Positions 1-7,691 of a DNA stretch of 64,000 nt are shown here, piece after piece; within the stretch, counting starts at the first letter, position 1; the number at the start of each line of letters is the position of its first letter. Below the pieces are notes generated by a model. It ran no database searches, had not been told where the DNA came from, and saw nothing but the letters and a program-made list of their open reading frames with translations. The position numbers and the translations under genes are program-made. The stretch is from Bacteroidaceae bacterium. Its GTDB lineage: Bacteria > Bacteroidota > Bacteroidia > Bacteroidales > Bacteroidaceae. The stretch is taken from contig CABIVS010000009.1 in NCBI GenBank assembly GCA_902362375.1, forward strand, positions 198,897 to 262,896. The letters are read 5' to 3'.

Positions 1-1
1 G

Positions 2-715
2 CTTCTTTCCGTGGCAGCACAGTTCAACGAAAGCGTCTCGGTGGAAATCATGGGATGGTTGGCCAACACCACGATTGTTCTTGGCAGCAGCGACGAGCGG
101 ATTTGGGAAATGGCGATAGCCCAGATCGATGATCCGTCCATGAAAAGGCGTATTGTGGAGTTTGCCCGGTTTGCAGACTTCGGAATCGACGACATACGCA
201 AGGTTGACAATACAGTCATCAGTTCACACCAGCAATATGACGAGGAGGGCAACGCCACGAAGACGGTCACTTTCCCGTTCCGCGTAAACGAATCGGAGGG
301 TACGATCAAATACTTCTCGCTGGCTTATCCTATAATCGACGCGTTGGATCATGGCAAAAGGCTGGTTGTCGACGAGTTCGACTCGAAAATGCACCCTCTG
401 TTGACAAGTCGCATCATCGGGCTGTTCAATTCCAGAGTGACAAATCCCAGGAATGCACAGTTGATTTTCACGACACATGACACCAACCTGCTTAATGCAA
501 GCCTGTTCCGCAGGGATCAGATCTGGTTTACACAGAAAGATTCGTTTGGAGCCTCGGAACTCTATTCGTTGGCGGAATACAAGGTTCGCAACAGTGCACC
601 TTTCGAAAAGGAGTACCTGATGGGGAAATATGGCGGTATCCCTGTCATCGGCCAGTTTGAACGGTTATTTGACCTGAGGGAGGAAGAATATGGCAGCACG
701 GACGAACAAGCGTGA
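2..715 (+). CDS. rloA: RloA/AbiLi-type ATPase, 3' part (truncated by window edge)
   Basis: This is the C-terminal part of an ABC/SMC-like ATPase. The frame is open to the first bases of the window, so the N-terminal Walker A half lies outside. The visible part has an LVVDEFDSKMHP segment (Walker B, about residue 120 of this fragment) and LIFTTHD (switch histidine), the arrangement of AAA15/RloA ATPases. It overlaps the next gene, an RloB homologue, by 26 bases. RloA/RloB pairs correspond to the AbiLi/AbiLii abortive-infection system, so the likely role is phage defence in the cytoplasm. The family call is good; its activity against phage is inferred from the pairing. Confidence 0.8.
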   Translation, partial: LLSVAAQFNESVSVEIMGWLANTTIVLGSSDERIWEMAIAQIDDPSMKRRIVEFARFADFGIDDIRKVDNTVISSHQQYDEEGNATKTVTFPFRVNESEGTIKYFSLAYPIIDALDHGKRLVVDEFDSKMHPLLTSRIIGLFNSRVTNPRNAQLIFTTHDTNLLNASLFRRDQIWFTQKDSFGASELYSLAEYKVRNSAPFEKEYLMGKYGGIPVIGQFERLFDLREEEYGSTDEQA

Positions 716-1322
716 TCCACGCGCGGCACGGACACTCAGGCGTATCAGTTTTGTCCGTGAGGTCAAACAATCCTTCCTGATCATCTGCGAGGGGGTAAAT
801 ACGGAACCGGATTATTTCAATGCATTTCGCCTGACTTCCGCCAATATTAAAGCGGTAGGCCAGGGACTCAATACGGTAGGTCTTGTCCAAAAGGCTTTAC
901 GGATGAAAGAAGAAGAGCGGAAGAAAGGACGCGAGTATGACCAGTGCTGGGTGGTATTTGACAAGGATGACTTTCCCGATCGGGATTTCAACCGGGCTAT
1001 CGGTATGGCGGAAGCCGGTGGCATGAGGGTGGCATACAGCAACCAGGCTTTCGAGTATTGGTTCTTGCTGCACTATAACCTGGTACAAGGCCCGATGCAC
1101 AGAAATCAATATGAAACAAAGCTATCCGGCTTGTTGGGCTTCTCCTACAACAAGGAAGCCGGTACAGGCGGTCGTGTTTTCAGGGAGCTGGGCGGTAAAC
1201 AGGCTCAGGCCATCACGAACGCAAAAGCCGTATTGCGCCGAATGGAGGGAATACCGCCGGCACAGGCGGAATCTTCGACAACGGTGCATCTTCTTGTGGA
1301 AGAACTGAATAAGTATATTTAG
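690..1322 (+). CDS. rloB: RloB/AbiLii-type protein
   Basis: A 210-residue RloB-domain protein. Visible signatures are the N-terminal FLIICEGVNTEPDYF segment, a central WVVFDKDDFPD acidic motif and the following SNQAFEYWFLLHY segment, all typical of RloB, a TOPRIM-like putative nuclease. The ATG lies inside the 3' end of the ATPase gene, so the two are translationally coupled. Together they form an AbiL-like defence pair in which the ATPase is thought to sense and RloB to act. A strong hairpin terminator follows at 1406-1445. It could be host DNA flanking the phage or phage-borne cargo; the window does not decide this. Confidence 0.85.
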   Translation: MAARTNKRDPRAARTLRRISFVREVKQSFLIICEGVNTEPDYFNAFRLTSANIKAVGQGLNTVGLVQKALRMKEEERKKGREYDQCWVVFDKDDFPDRDFNRAIGMAEAGGMRVAYSNQAFEYWFLLHYNLVQGPMHRNQYETKLSGLLGFSYNKEAGTGGRVFRELGGKQAQAITNAKAVLRRMEGIPPAQAESSTTVHLLVEELNKYI

Positions 1323-1405
1323 CATATTCTGTCGTTTGCCCGGATAATATTGTACCCGGCTACCACCTCCTTCCGGTTTTATCGGATTTTATGTCGCAAA
1401 AACAC

Positions 1406-1445
1406 AAAAACAGACGGCAAATCACAACGATGCCGTCTGTTTTTA
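1406..1445. terminator. Bidirectional intrinsic terminator
   Basis: A 14-base perfect stem (AAAAACAGACGGCA paired with TGCCGTCTGTTTTT) around an 11-base loop, with A/T runs on both sides. It separates the rightward rloB gene from the leftward gene ending at 1474 and should stop transcription from both directions. Confidence 0.9.
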
Positions 1446-1473
1446 TTCATTTACGTTCCGTGGACAGATACGC

Positions 1474-1917
1474 TCAAACTTTTCGGTGTCTCTCTTTCCA
1501 TTGGCTGACCTCTTCGTCAGAGACGGATGCCACGGTCCTTTTTTCCACATCGAACATCCGATGACAGAATGCCCTGGTAGAAAAAGGATTTCCAAGTTCC
1601 GCCAATATCCCTACAAGCCGGTTGTAGGAATCCATGTGCCACAGGTAATCGTACATCCCGCTGACCGGCACCCGTTCAAGCAATCCCATACGCGTTGTCT
1701 TTTCCACGCACTTGTCGAAAATCCGCGAACCCATCTCCATGTTCTCCATGTAGTACCGCTTGCTGCGCAAGGTGTCGTAACCTTTTTCACGCAGGCGTGT
1801 ACGGTCTGCCATGTACAGCATGAAGATGACCTCTTCCGGGGTGAACGCGCCGACCAGCCCGGTGAAGCATTTCATAAACGGTATCACGTGTTGCCTTTTG
1901 TCGTCATTCCCTTTCAT
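1474..1917 (-). CDS. Hypothetical protein of phage regulatory cluster
   Basis: A protein of 147 residues starting at the internal ATG at 1917 (sequence MKGNDDKRQ). A longer start at 1986 is possible, but it would lie deep inside the upstream gene. The centre resembles a small winged-helix replication or regulator domain (FTPEEVIFMLYMADRTRLREK, a conserved tyrosine-rich RYYMENMEMGSRIF helix), but I do not recognise a family with confidence. It overlaps the preceding gene by 14 bases, so it is co-translated in the leftward regulatory operon. Possible DNA-binding role only. Confidence 0.6.
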   Translation of the reverse strand: MKGNDDKRQHVIPFMKCFTGLVGAFTPEEVIFMLYMADRTRLREKGYDTLRSKRYYMENMEMGSRIFDKCVEKTTRMGLLERVPVSGMYDYLWHMDSYNRLVGILAELGNPFSTRAFCHRMFDVEKRTVASVSDEEVSQWKERHRKV

Positions 1918-2143
1918 GTCCGTTTTCGCGTTCGTTCGTCCGTAATGTTTCCGCTTCCCCGTCATCCTTAATCGACGGATTGACATAGAACTGGCATATC
2001 CTGCCGTTTATCATCGGTTTATACACGGCGTATCCCAGTTTTTTGGCGTAACGCCCCACGGATACGCGGTTGGCGAACTTGCCGGTATGTTCCGTCAGGT
2101 GTTCCGACATCTCCCCGACGGTCATTCTGCTTTTCAGTTTCAT
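1904..2143 (-). CDS. Small hypothetical protein (HTH-like?)
   Basis: A 79-residue protein starting at the ATG at 2143 (MKLKSRMTVGEMSEHL); the frame is open upstream, but that part looks non-coding. The sequence TVGEMSEHLTEHTGKFANRVSVGRYAKKLGYAVYKP reads like a compact helix-turn-helix that binds DNA, with a basic region at the recognition helix. It is followed by a 14-base overlap with the next gene of the leftward cluster. No specific family is recognised. Confidence 0.5.
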   Translation of the reverse strand: MKLKSRMTVGEMSEHLTEHTGKFANRVSVGRYAKKLGYAVYKPMINGRICQFYVNPSIKDDGEAETLRTNERENGHERE

Positions 2144-2299
2144 ATCATTCGCGTTTAAATGTTTTCCTGATAAAGGATAGCCGCGACTAATACGAACTGT
2201 TTGCAAATGGTATGAATTAATAAGAGGCGGTTCCATGAAATCGGCAAAGGAGGAATCAACCGGTTATACTGATACTTCATTCATGAAACCGTCCCTCAT

Positions 2300-2737
2300 C
2301 TATTTTCCCATTATCCGGACAATCTCCCGTATCGTGTCGAAGTTCCGCTCGTCCAGCCATTCTTTGGCCACGTTCCACGAGAGCGACATTCCGAACTTCA
2401 GGTTCTCCATGGTGATGGTATGGTGCGACAACCTGCCTTCAGTGGGCTTGAGCCCTGCCGCATGCAGTTCACACAGTCCGTCCTGAAAGAATGTGCACCC
2501 GCCTGCTTCCTGTTTCGCCTGTACCATCGGCACGATATACGGGATTTTTCCTAACAGCAGGCCTACCGCCCACCGAGTGGGTGCAAGACGCTCCCTGTAT
2601 CCGGCTTTCAGCAACCGGAGGATGTCTTCCGGCGTACCGAGGCACGGTATCCGGCATTGCTGCCTGCACAGACGGCAACGGCACTCTACCGGCCGTCTTC
2701 CTGTCTTGCGGATGATCCGCTGTAATGCCGTTTCCAT
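2300..2737 (-). CDS. YkgJ-like cysteine-cluster protein
   Basis: A 145-residue protein with an N-terminal cysteine cluster (CRCRLCRQQCRIPCLG) and later cysteines in GGCTFFQDGLCELH, followed by GLKPTEGRLSHH. This spacing matches the YkgJ / Fe-S or zinc-binding cysteine cluster family (CxxxCCxxxC followed by C-x-L-...-P-xxC/H). The family is thought to bind metal; no reaction is established. It starts 2 bases after the stop of the KilA-N gene, so they share an mRNA. It is common in Bacteroidales mobile elements, where its job is unknown. Confidence 0.6.
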   Translation of the reverse strand: METALQRIIRKTGRRPVECRCRLCRQQCRIPCLGTPEDILRLLKAGYRERLAPTRWAVGLLLGKIPYIVPMVQAKQEAGGCTFFQDGLCELHAAGLKPTEGRLSHHTITMENLKFGMSLSWNVAKEWLDERNFDTIREIVRIMGK

Positions 2738-2739
2738 CG

Positions 2740-3873
2740 CTATGCACCCGGTGGGCAGTATTCAGGGTTCCTCTTGCGCCACAGTTCTATGATACACTCC
2801 CGTCCGGCCTGTGTCCATCGTTTGGTGGATCCGAAAGTATATACCTTGCCCCGGCTGTTCTCCCACGTGTAAGGCACATCGCATTGCCAGGCCCGGCAGG
2901 AAGGAAAGACCACCCATTGCCGCTTCTCGTACTTGCAGATGCCCTCTTCGGCAAGGAACTGGTGCAACTGTCGCGGCGATATGCCGAGTTCGTCAGCGAT
3001 GCGCGTGCTCTTGAACCAGTCCCTGTTCTCGATAAACTCCTCGTAGAATACGATTTTCGGCAGGGATTCACTCACCACCTTCCGCAGTTCCAGAATCAGT
3101 CTCGTCGCCGATTCCATATCCTGCGGCATGGGACAATCCATACAGGGCAGACCGGGTGCCGCCACCCTGGGGCGTTCGCGTACGATTGTCTTCCCTCGTT
3201 TCACGGAGAGTTTGCCGATAGCCTCGCCCAACCATTCCGCCAAAGACAGGTCAGGGGCGATCCATCTGGCCAACGGTATGACAAGCGGTGATTCCAACCA
3301 GGTCGCACCGTGCCCCCGCCCCCGTGTGGTGAAGACTTGCGACTCGTATTTCCCGGTATGTCCGTTGCCGGCCATTTCCCTGCGGAGCATATCCGTGGAA
3401 GCGATGCGTAGCCATTCAGACGGGATTTTCCCGAAGTGCATCGTGATCTGCGTGGCGTTGACCATCAGCTTGTCGCCGACACGCCGGAACGTGACGGGGA
3501 ACCCTTCCTCGAAGTGCATGACGATGTCGTCCTGCGGGACGGCGTGCAGCTCCCCGGCTTCCAGTTCCAGAAGCTTGTTGCCCCACACTTCCAATTCATC
3601 AAGCAGGTCACGGGGTATAATAGTCTCCTTGCGTACCAGTTGTAAAAGCCGGCGCATATCGATGGGACGGAAGCCCCACTGTTCCCTGCCGTTTTTCCGG
3701 AAACTGATTTTCAATGCCGTCGGGCAAACACGGGCGATGGCGCCGTTTTCAAGCAGTTCGTCCCGCTTGAGTATATCGCATATATCCACGGCGCAGATAT
3801 GGAGCTGGCCGTTATGGTTCCGGGAAACCCTTATGTTCCAGTCCCGGAACGGAACATTCCTATTTTCCCTCAT
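2740..3873 (-). CDS. KilA-N domain phage antirepressor
   Basis: A 377-residue protein, start chosen at the ATG at 3873 (MRENRNVPFRDWNIRVS). Residues 1-110 resemble a BRO/ANT-type N-terminal domain (RNHNGQLHICAVDICDIL, then RPIDMRRLLQLV). Residues about 150-240 are a KilA-N domain (VNATQITMHFGKIPSEWLR, then GRGHGATWLESPL and ARWIAPDLSLAEWL). The C-terminal third (RIADELGISPRQLHQFLAEEG, FGSTKRWTQAGRECI) is a KilAC-type antirepressor domain. Such proteins counteract phage repressors or regulate the lytic switch. It overlaps the upstream gene by 14 bases and heads away from the structural operon. Product family is secure; its exact target is not. Confidence 0.88.
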   Translation of the reverse strand: MRENRNVPFRDWNIRVSRNHNGQLHICAVDICDILKRDELLENGAIARVCPTALKISFRKNGREQWGFRPIDMRRLLQLVRKETIIPRDLLDELEVWGNKLLELEAGELHAVPQDDIVMHFEEGFPVTFRRVGDKLMVNATQITMHFGKIPSEWLRIASTDMLRREMAGNGHTGKYESQVFTTRGRGHGATWLESPLVIPLARWIAPDLSLAEWLGEAIGKLSVKRGKTIVRERPRVAAPGLPCMDCPMPQDMESATRLILELRKVVSESLPKIVFYEEFIENRDWFKSTRIADELGISPRQLHQFLAEEGICKYEKRQWVVFPSCRAWQCDVPYTWENSRGKVYTFGSTKRWTQAGRECIIELWRKRNPEYCPPGA

Positions 3874-4228
3874 AGGTATTTCCTCCTTTCTTTTGGTTAT
3901 CAGACTTACGTTTGTTTTCAAGCAAGGCTCTCTTATGTGCCATCTTGCGCACCGGATAGTACGTGCGTTTCTCGCCGCAAAGGGCGTCATAATCTTTCAG
4001 CATCAGTGTGCCGAGGTCGGCCAGCTCGATTTCCACATCCGGATGCAGATGCCTGAAATAGAGTCCGCCGCTGCATACATACTTGCCCGTGCAACAGAAT
4101 GAGATAGCCTGCAAGTTGCCTTTTGTCAATTCCGCCGCGCTGTGCAGCGAGCGCGTGACCGCTACAAGAACCTGTGCCCCGTTGAAGATGAGCACCATCT
4201 TGGGTCGTTTAAATGTGCTGCGTCTCAT
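3860..4228 (-). CDS. Small NUMOD-like DNA-binding protein
   Basis: A 122-residue protein. The segment SLHSAAELTKGNLQAISFCC followed by TGKYVCSGGLYFRHL has the pattern of NUMOD1-type helix-turn-helix modules (small residues, S-I-x-x-C-C, then G-K-x-x-x-x-G-G-x-Y/F). These modules bind specific DNA next to homing nuclease domains, but no nuclease domain is present here. The C-terminus is very basic. It is sandwiched with overlaps between its two neighbours in the leftward regulatory operon. A regulator is likely; the module assignment is moderate. Confidence 0.55.
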   Translation of the reverse strand: MRRSTFKRPKMVLIFNGAQVLVAVTRSLHSAAELTKGNLQAISFCCTGKYVCSGGLYFRHLHPDVEIELADLGTLMLKDYDALCGEKRTYYPVRKMAHKRALLENKRKSDNQKKGGNTYEGK

Positions 4229-4661
4229 GTTGTTCTAAAATTTGCGTTAATTCCTCCTTTGTAAATCTAAGACCGGCAGCCTGTACCAGCCAAGTGTCTG
4301 AAACCGTAAATCCACCGGACAGCAGTTCGTCCACGCGCTCCAGAAGGTAGACACCGAACGCGGGATCGATGTAAACGACAAATAATAGAGCCAGACATTC
4401 ATCAATTAACAGGTGTCCCGACGCCTCGTCACGGATGATCATCTTTTCCCTGTCTATTCCGTAGGCGTCTGCCAACGCCGTTGCCCAGTGATGGAAAGCG
4501 ACACGGAAATCACGGACATTATGCCGGCGTGCATCTCCTTTGGCCTGGATGAAGCGTGTCGCGTCGAAATAGACCGGTCCGTCTTCCCGTAACGTTCCGA
4601 AAAGCAGATCGGGGAACTCCCTGTACCGGATTATCCGGCAGGGAATCTTTTCTTCTTTCAT
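4209..4661 (-). CDS. Hypothetical protein, first gene of leftward operon
   Basis: A 150-residue protein starting at the ATG at 4661 (MKEEKIPCRIIRYREFPD). The upstream start at 4706 is rejected because it would sit inside the promoter box at 4704-4711. The pattern GPVYFDATRFIQAKGDARRHNVRDF recalls the N-terminal part of ANT/KilA-type proteins, where a residue stretch chooses whether a domain of this class is used, but no full domain is visible. It ends with an ATG-rich overlap into the NUMOD-like gene. Probably a phage regulator; function unknown. Confidence 0.6.
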   Translation of the reverse strand: MKEEKIPCRIIRYREFPDLLFGTLREDGPVYFDATRFIQAKGDARRHNVRDFRVAFHHWATALADAYGIDREKMIIRDEASGHLLIDECLALLFVVYIDPAFGVYLLERVDELLSGGFTVSDTWLVQAAGLRFTKEELTQILEQHETQHI

Positions 4662-4703
4662 GTTCTCTTTTTCATTGTTCTTGGATTTGTATCTAACGTG
4701 GTG

Positions 4704-4711
4704 CAAAGATA
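4704..4711 (-). promoter_or_regulatory. Host-type promoter -7 box (TATCTTTG)
   Basis: On the minus strand this reads TATCTTTG, an exact match to the Bacteroidota -7 consensus TAnnTTTG, about 43 bases upstream of the start at 4661. No good -33 TTTG is present at the expected spacing. It should drive the leftward regulatory operon. Confidence 0.6.
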
Positions 4712-4807
4712 TATCTTTTTAATATGAAATACACTATAAATATATACATAAATTACACTTTTAATAAATTGTTAATCACTGATAATAAGATATTTACAAC
4801 ATAAATA

Positions 4808-4848
4808 AAACCGAAATATCTATATATTTAAGTTGCATATTTCGGTTT
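4808..4848. repeat. Perfect 12-bp inverted repeat in divergent intergenic region
   Basis: AAACCGAAATAT at 4808-4819 is the exact reverse complement of ATATTTCGGTTT at 4837-4848, with a 17-base AT-rich spacer. It lies between the leftward antirepressor operon and the rightward portal gene. It could be an operator for a phage regulator or a transcription stop; there is no T-run, which favours an operator. Confidence 0.6.
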
Positions 4849-4898
4849 GTAAATCAAGCATTAAGAGTCCCGTTCTCCATATATTCTTTTAGCCGTAA

Positions 4899-4929
4899 AA
4901 ACCTCTCTTGAGGATTGTCTCTACTCTTT
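4899..4929 (+). promoter_or_regulatory. Putative phage late promoter A (portal)
   Basis: AAACCT (4899-4904), 17-base spacer, TACTCTTT (4922-4929), 20 bases before the portal ATG. It is one of nine sites matching MAACCW-N17/18-TAYWCTTT. No host TAnnTTTG box is present here. Confidence 0.6.
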
Positions 4930-4949
4930 GAACAAGAAACAAAAAAATT

Positions 4950-6272
4950 ATGGCTACATCGGACAAATCATTTAACGGGGAACTCTTGGAGAGTATTTTT
5001 AAGACCTCCAAAAAGACAATTCAGGAGTATGTCCGCGAAATCGAGCGCAACAACCGCTACCGTTCATGCCGTCAGGATACCGGCTCGGGATATATTCTCG
5101 ATGACCGCGCCCGGCTCATTGACCTGTATGAAGCCTGCCTGCAACAGGACGCTCATATACGTTCCGTTGTCGAGACACTGGAAAGCCAGATTCTCGGCGA
5201 CCGCTATATGCTTGCCCGTGTAAACGAAAAGGGAAAATACATCAAGGACGTGGCGAACTCCCTGAAGATACAGGGTTCGCAGTTCGACAAGATAATCAAG
5301 GGCATAGTGGAATCCAAGCTCTACGGGTACACCCTGCTTGAAATCATGCCGCATACTGACCCCAGAACGGGCAGGCTGGCGGAAGTCAACATCATCGAAC
5401 GGCGTAATGTGTTGCCGGACCAGAAAACGGTACTGAAGCGGCAGGGACTGTGGGAGCCGCATTGGGATTTACATGACCCGGCATATTACCGTTGTTATGT
5501 ACTGGTAAACTCCGGCGACTTGGGACTTTTTTCCGCCACGACCCCTTTGATACTGGCCAAGAAATTCACGGTGGCCAACTATGTGAACTTTTCCCATACT
5601 TACGGACAGCCGATTATCCACGGAAAGACGGTCAGCGAGAGCAACGCCGACCGCAAGAGGCTGGCTAACGAGATAGCCAACGCGGCACAGAACAAGGTGG
5701 TGGTTACCGGCATTGAGGACGAGGTCGATATCAAGACATTCACCATGTCCAACTCGGAAAAGATATATACCGGGCTTATCGAGTTTGTGAACAAGGAAGT
5801 TGCCAACCTCGTGCTCGGCTCCGAGTCGATGGCCGGAGGGATGCAGTCGTACGTGGGTTCCACGAAAGCACACCAGGACATTTTCCGCGACCGTATCGAA
5901 GTCTACCGTCGGTATATCGAAAACGTCATGAACGAGGAGATAATCCCCCGCCTGGAGGCTATCGGGTATATCCCCGGAGGATTGGAGTTCCGGTATTCGA
6001 ACCGGATAGAGATGAGCAACGAGGACCGCATCAAGCTCTATTCGCTGATCACGGACAAATATGAAGTGGCGGCCGATGAGATCGAGAAAGAGTTCGGTAT
6101 CAATGTGGGCCGGCAGCTCAATGTTATCCCGGGATTAGGTTTCGGAGCCGAAGGCGGCTCATCCGGTCTCAGCCACAACGACCGGGGCATCATGTCGGAC
6201 GAGGAGTATTTCCGGCGTTACGGACGCCCCCGGGGGGCGAAGGTCGGAAATTTTCTGCGGGGAGCGGAATAG
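4950..6272 (+). CDS. Portal protein, DUF935 / Mu gp29-like
   Basis: A 440-residue portal subunit. The family hallmarks are visible: LIDLYEACLQQDAHIRSVVE near residue 50, LYGYTLLEIM near 125, the wing/stem region FTVANYVNFSHTYGQPIIHGK, and NKEVANLVLGSESMAGG near 285, as in Mu-like DUF935 portals. It forms the dodecameric ring through which DNA is packaged and joins head to tail. The gene is first in the head operon, 20 bases after late-promoter candidate A. Its last codons contain an A AAT TTT slippery heptamer at 6248-6254 followed by a stem-loop, which would let some ribosomes run on into the MuF-type frame and make a portal-MuF fusion of about 727 residues. Confidence 0.92.
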   Translation: MATSDKSFNGELLESIFKTSKKTIQEYVREIERNNRYRSCRQDTGSGYILDDRARLIDLYEACLQQDAHIRSVVETLESQILGDRYMLARVNEKGKYIKDVANSLKIQGSQFDKIIKGIVESKLYGYTLLEIMPHTDPRTGRLAEVNIIERRNVLPDQKTVLKRQGLWEPHWDLHDPAYYRCYVLVNSGDLGLFSATTPLILAKKFTVANYVNFSHTYGQPIIHGKTVSESNADRKRLANEIANAAQNKVVVTGIEDEVDIKTFTMSNSEKIYTGLIEFVNKEVANLVLGSESMAGGMQSYVGSTKAHQDIFRDRIEVYRRYIENVMNEEIIPRLEAIGYIPGGLEFRYSNRIEMSNEDRIKLYSLITDKYEVAADEIEKEFGINVGRQLNVIPGLGFGAEGGSSGLSHNDRGIMSDEEYFRRYGRPRGAKVGNFLRGAE

Positions 6273-6291
6273 AAGCCCGTCTTCCGCTCCC
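6248..6291 (+). promoter_or_regulatory. Programmed -1 ribosomal frameshift signal
   Basis: In the portal frame the mRNA reads GGA AAT TTT CTG. The heptamer A AAT TTT (6248-6254) is a canonical X XXY YYZ slippery site. After a 5-base spacer comes GGGAGCGG (6260-6267), which pairs perfectly with CCGCTCCC (6284-6291); the portal stop TAG at 6270-6272 lies in the 16-base loop. A -1 slip enters the frame of the MuF-type gene, which has no ATG, GTG or TTG before 6497. All three elements of a classical frameshift cassette are therefore present. Confidence 0.75.
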
Positions 6292-7132
6292 GGACAACGC
6301 TCCGTTCAGGGCTGTCAGGGCATCTGCAACCACGGAATCCGATACGGAAAAGGAGTATCGTGTCATTTTCGATGCATTCCGCAGGCTGATCCTCTATTGG
6401 GAGAACAGCGCGGAACGTCTCGACATTATAGAGGACATCATCACCCTGCGTGCCTCTTTCCTCATAGACCGTGCGCTGACAGGTCTGCGAATCGATATGG
6501 ACCGGGCATTGGAGATACTGAAAAATCACAACTCCTTTACAACAGAGAGGGAACGGCAGCAGCGTGACATCCTGATTGCAGCTATAGACAACCTGGTGGA
6601 TTTTGCCGCGGCAGAGGAGTATGCCATGCTCGGGGAACTGCCCGAGACAGCGGATGAACAGGACATGGAAGCATACGAAAAGATATGCCGCAGGTATAAC
6701 CTCGTCCATGCGGAGGAAGAGAACAACCAGGTATTCTTCGCGGCCTCGATGGCCGCATGGTGGATGGCGGTGGATATGGATACCGTGCTTACCTACATGA
6801 CACAAGGCGATGAACGGGTACGTGCCTGGCATCTTTCATTGGAAGGGATTTCCTTCCGCAAATCCGAGTTTCCTCCGGAGCTGATACCGCCGATCGAATG
6901 GGGATGCCGCTGCTTTCTGGTCGCGGAGGGGTTCGCCGCTGTCCGGGCGGCTTTGCCGGATAAGGGAGACTATCTGGAAAAGGTGGATCCGGTCTTCCGG
7001 GAGAGCCTGGCAACCGGCGGGCGTATCTTTTCCGATGCGCACCGCTATTTCTCCGTCCCGCTTCCGGGTTACATGAATGATATTGTGAAACGCATTAAAG
7101 GAAAGTTCGCCTATGCCCAAGATAACGCTTGA
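6254..7132 (+). CDS. Phage MuF-type head morphogenesis protein (frameshift-expressed)
   Basis: A MuF (gp30-like) minor head protein. The diagnostic C-terminal motif is DERVRAWHLSLEG followed by PPIEWGCRCFLV, the conserved H/D and WxCRC core of PF04233. The frame is open well upstream of the first ATG at 6497; the upstream part (EYRVIFDAFRRLILYWENSA) looks coding, yet no ATG, GTG or TTG occurs between the in-frame stop near 6077 and 6497. I therefore place its entry at the slippery site in the portal gene. The frameshift tail adds 292 residues to the portal. An independent 211-residue product from 6497 is also possible. It overlaps the next gene by 20 bases. Confidence 0.8.
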   Translation, partial: SAGSGIEARLPLPDNAPFRAVRASATTESDTEKEYRVIFDAFRRLILYWENSAERLDIIEDIITLRASFLIDRALTGLRIDMDRALEILKNHNSFTTERERQQRDILIAAIDNLVDFAAAEEYAMLGELPETADEQDMEAYEKICRRYNLVHAEEENNQVFFAASMAAWWMAVDMDTVLTYMTQGDERVRAWHLSLEGISFRKSEFPPELIPPIEWGCRCFLVAEGFAAVRAALPDKGDYLEKVDPVFRESLATGGRIFSDAHRYFSVPLPGYMNDIVKRIKGKFAYAQDNA

Positions 7133-7691
7133 TGAGTTTTGCAGCCACTGGGTAAGCAGGACCAGTACGCGCATCATGGCCAGCCGGCTGGAGTTCAACG
7201 TATTCGACTTCGCAACTGCTGCCGGTGACTATACCAGGCAGCAGTTCGTGTCCTCATTCGCTTCGGGGGGATTCAACGGTAGCAAATGGGCGCCTCGTAC
7301 CTCCAAATGGGGAAAGAGGTTCACCCATCCTCTCATGAACGATACGGGGACTCTGGCCCGGAGCATACAGTCGGAAGCCGGCCGGACAGACATAGTGGGA
7401 CGGCGTTCGGACCGTACGCGCATCTTCCGGAAAGGCGCCAGGTATTGCATGTGGACTACGGAAAAGAGCTTTCCAGTCAAGGGCAAGCGGGGACGCAGCA
7501 AGGAGCGTTACGGGCATTATGCCGCCATACACAATACCGATCCGAAGTTCGGGCTGTACACGGTAAACCAGTATTCCACGCGCCGTCCCGTACACCGGCA
7601 GTTCATCGGATTCTCACCGAAGACGGACGACTATATCGCCGCCCATTTCATAGATATGATTTTTAAAGGATTTCCACACCAGCCGTTATGA
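7113..7691 (+). CDS. Phage virion morphogenesis protein (Mu gpG / P2 gpS-like)
   Basis: A 192-residue protein with the order typical of tail-completion/virion morphogenesis proteins: FASGGFNGSKWAPRTSKWGK near residue 55, then LMNDTGTLARSIQ near 75 (the family's G-x-L-x-x-S-I pattern), YGHYAAIHNTD near 140, and RRPVHRQFIGFS near 160. Members sit at the head-tail junction and finish virion assembly. The start overlaps the MuF frame by 20 bases and the end overlaps the next gene by 4 (ATGA), so it is part of a tightly coupled head-completion run. Confidence 0.8.
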   Translation: MPKITLDEFCSHWVSRTSTRIMASRLEFNVFDFATAAGDYTRQQFVSSFASGGFNGSKWAPRTSKWGKRFTHPLMNDTGTLARSIQSEAGRTDIVGRRSDRTRIFRKGARYCMWTTEKSFPVKGKRGRSKERYGHYAAIHNTDPKFGLYTVNQYSTRRPVHRQFIGFSPKTDDYIAAHFIDMIFKGFPHQPL

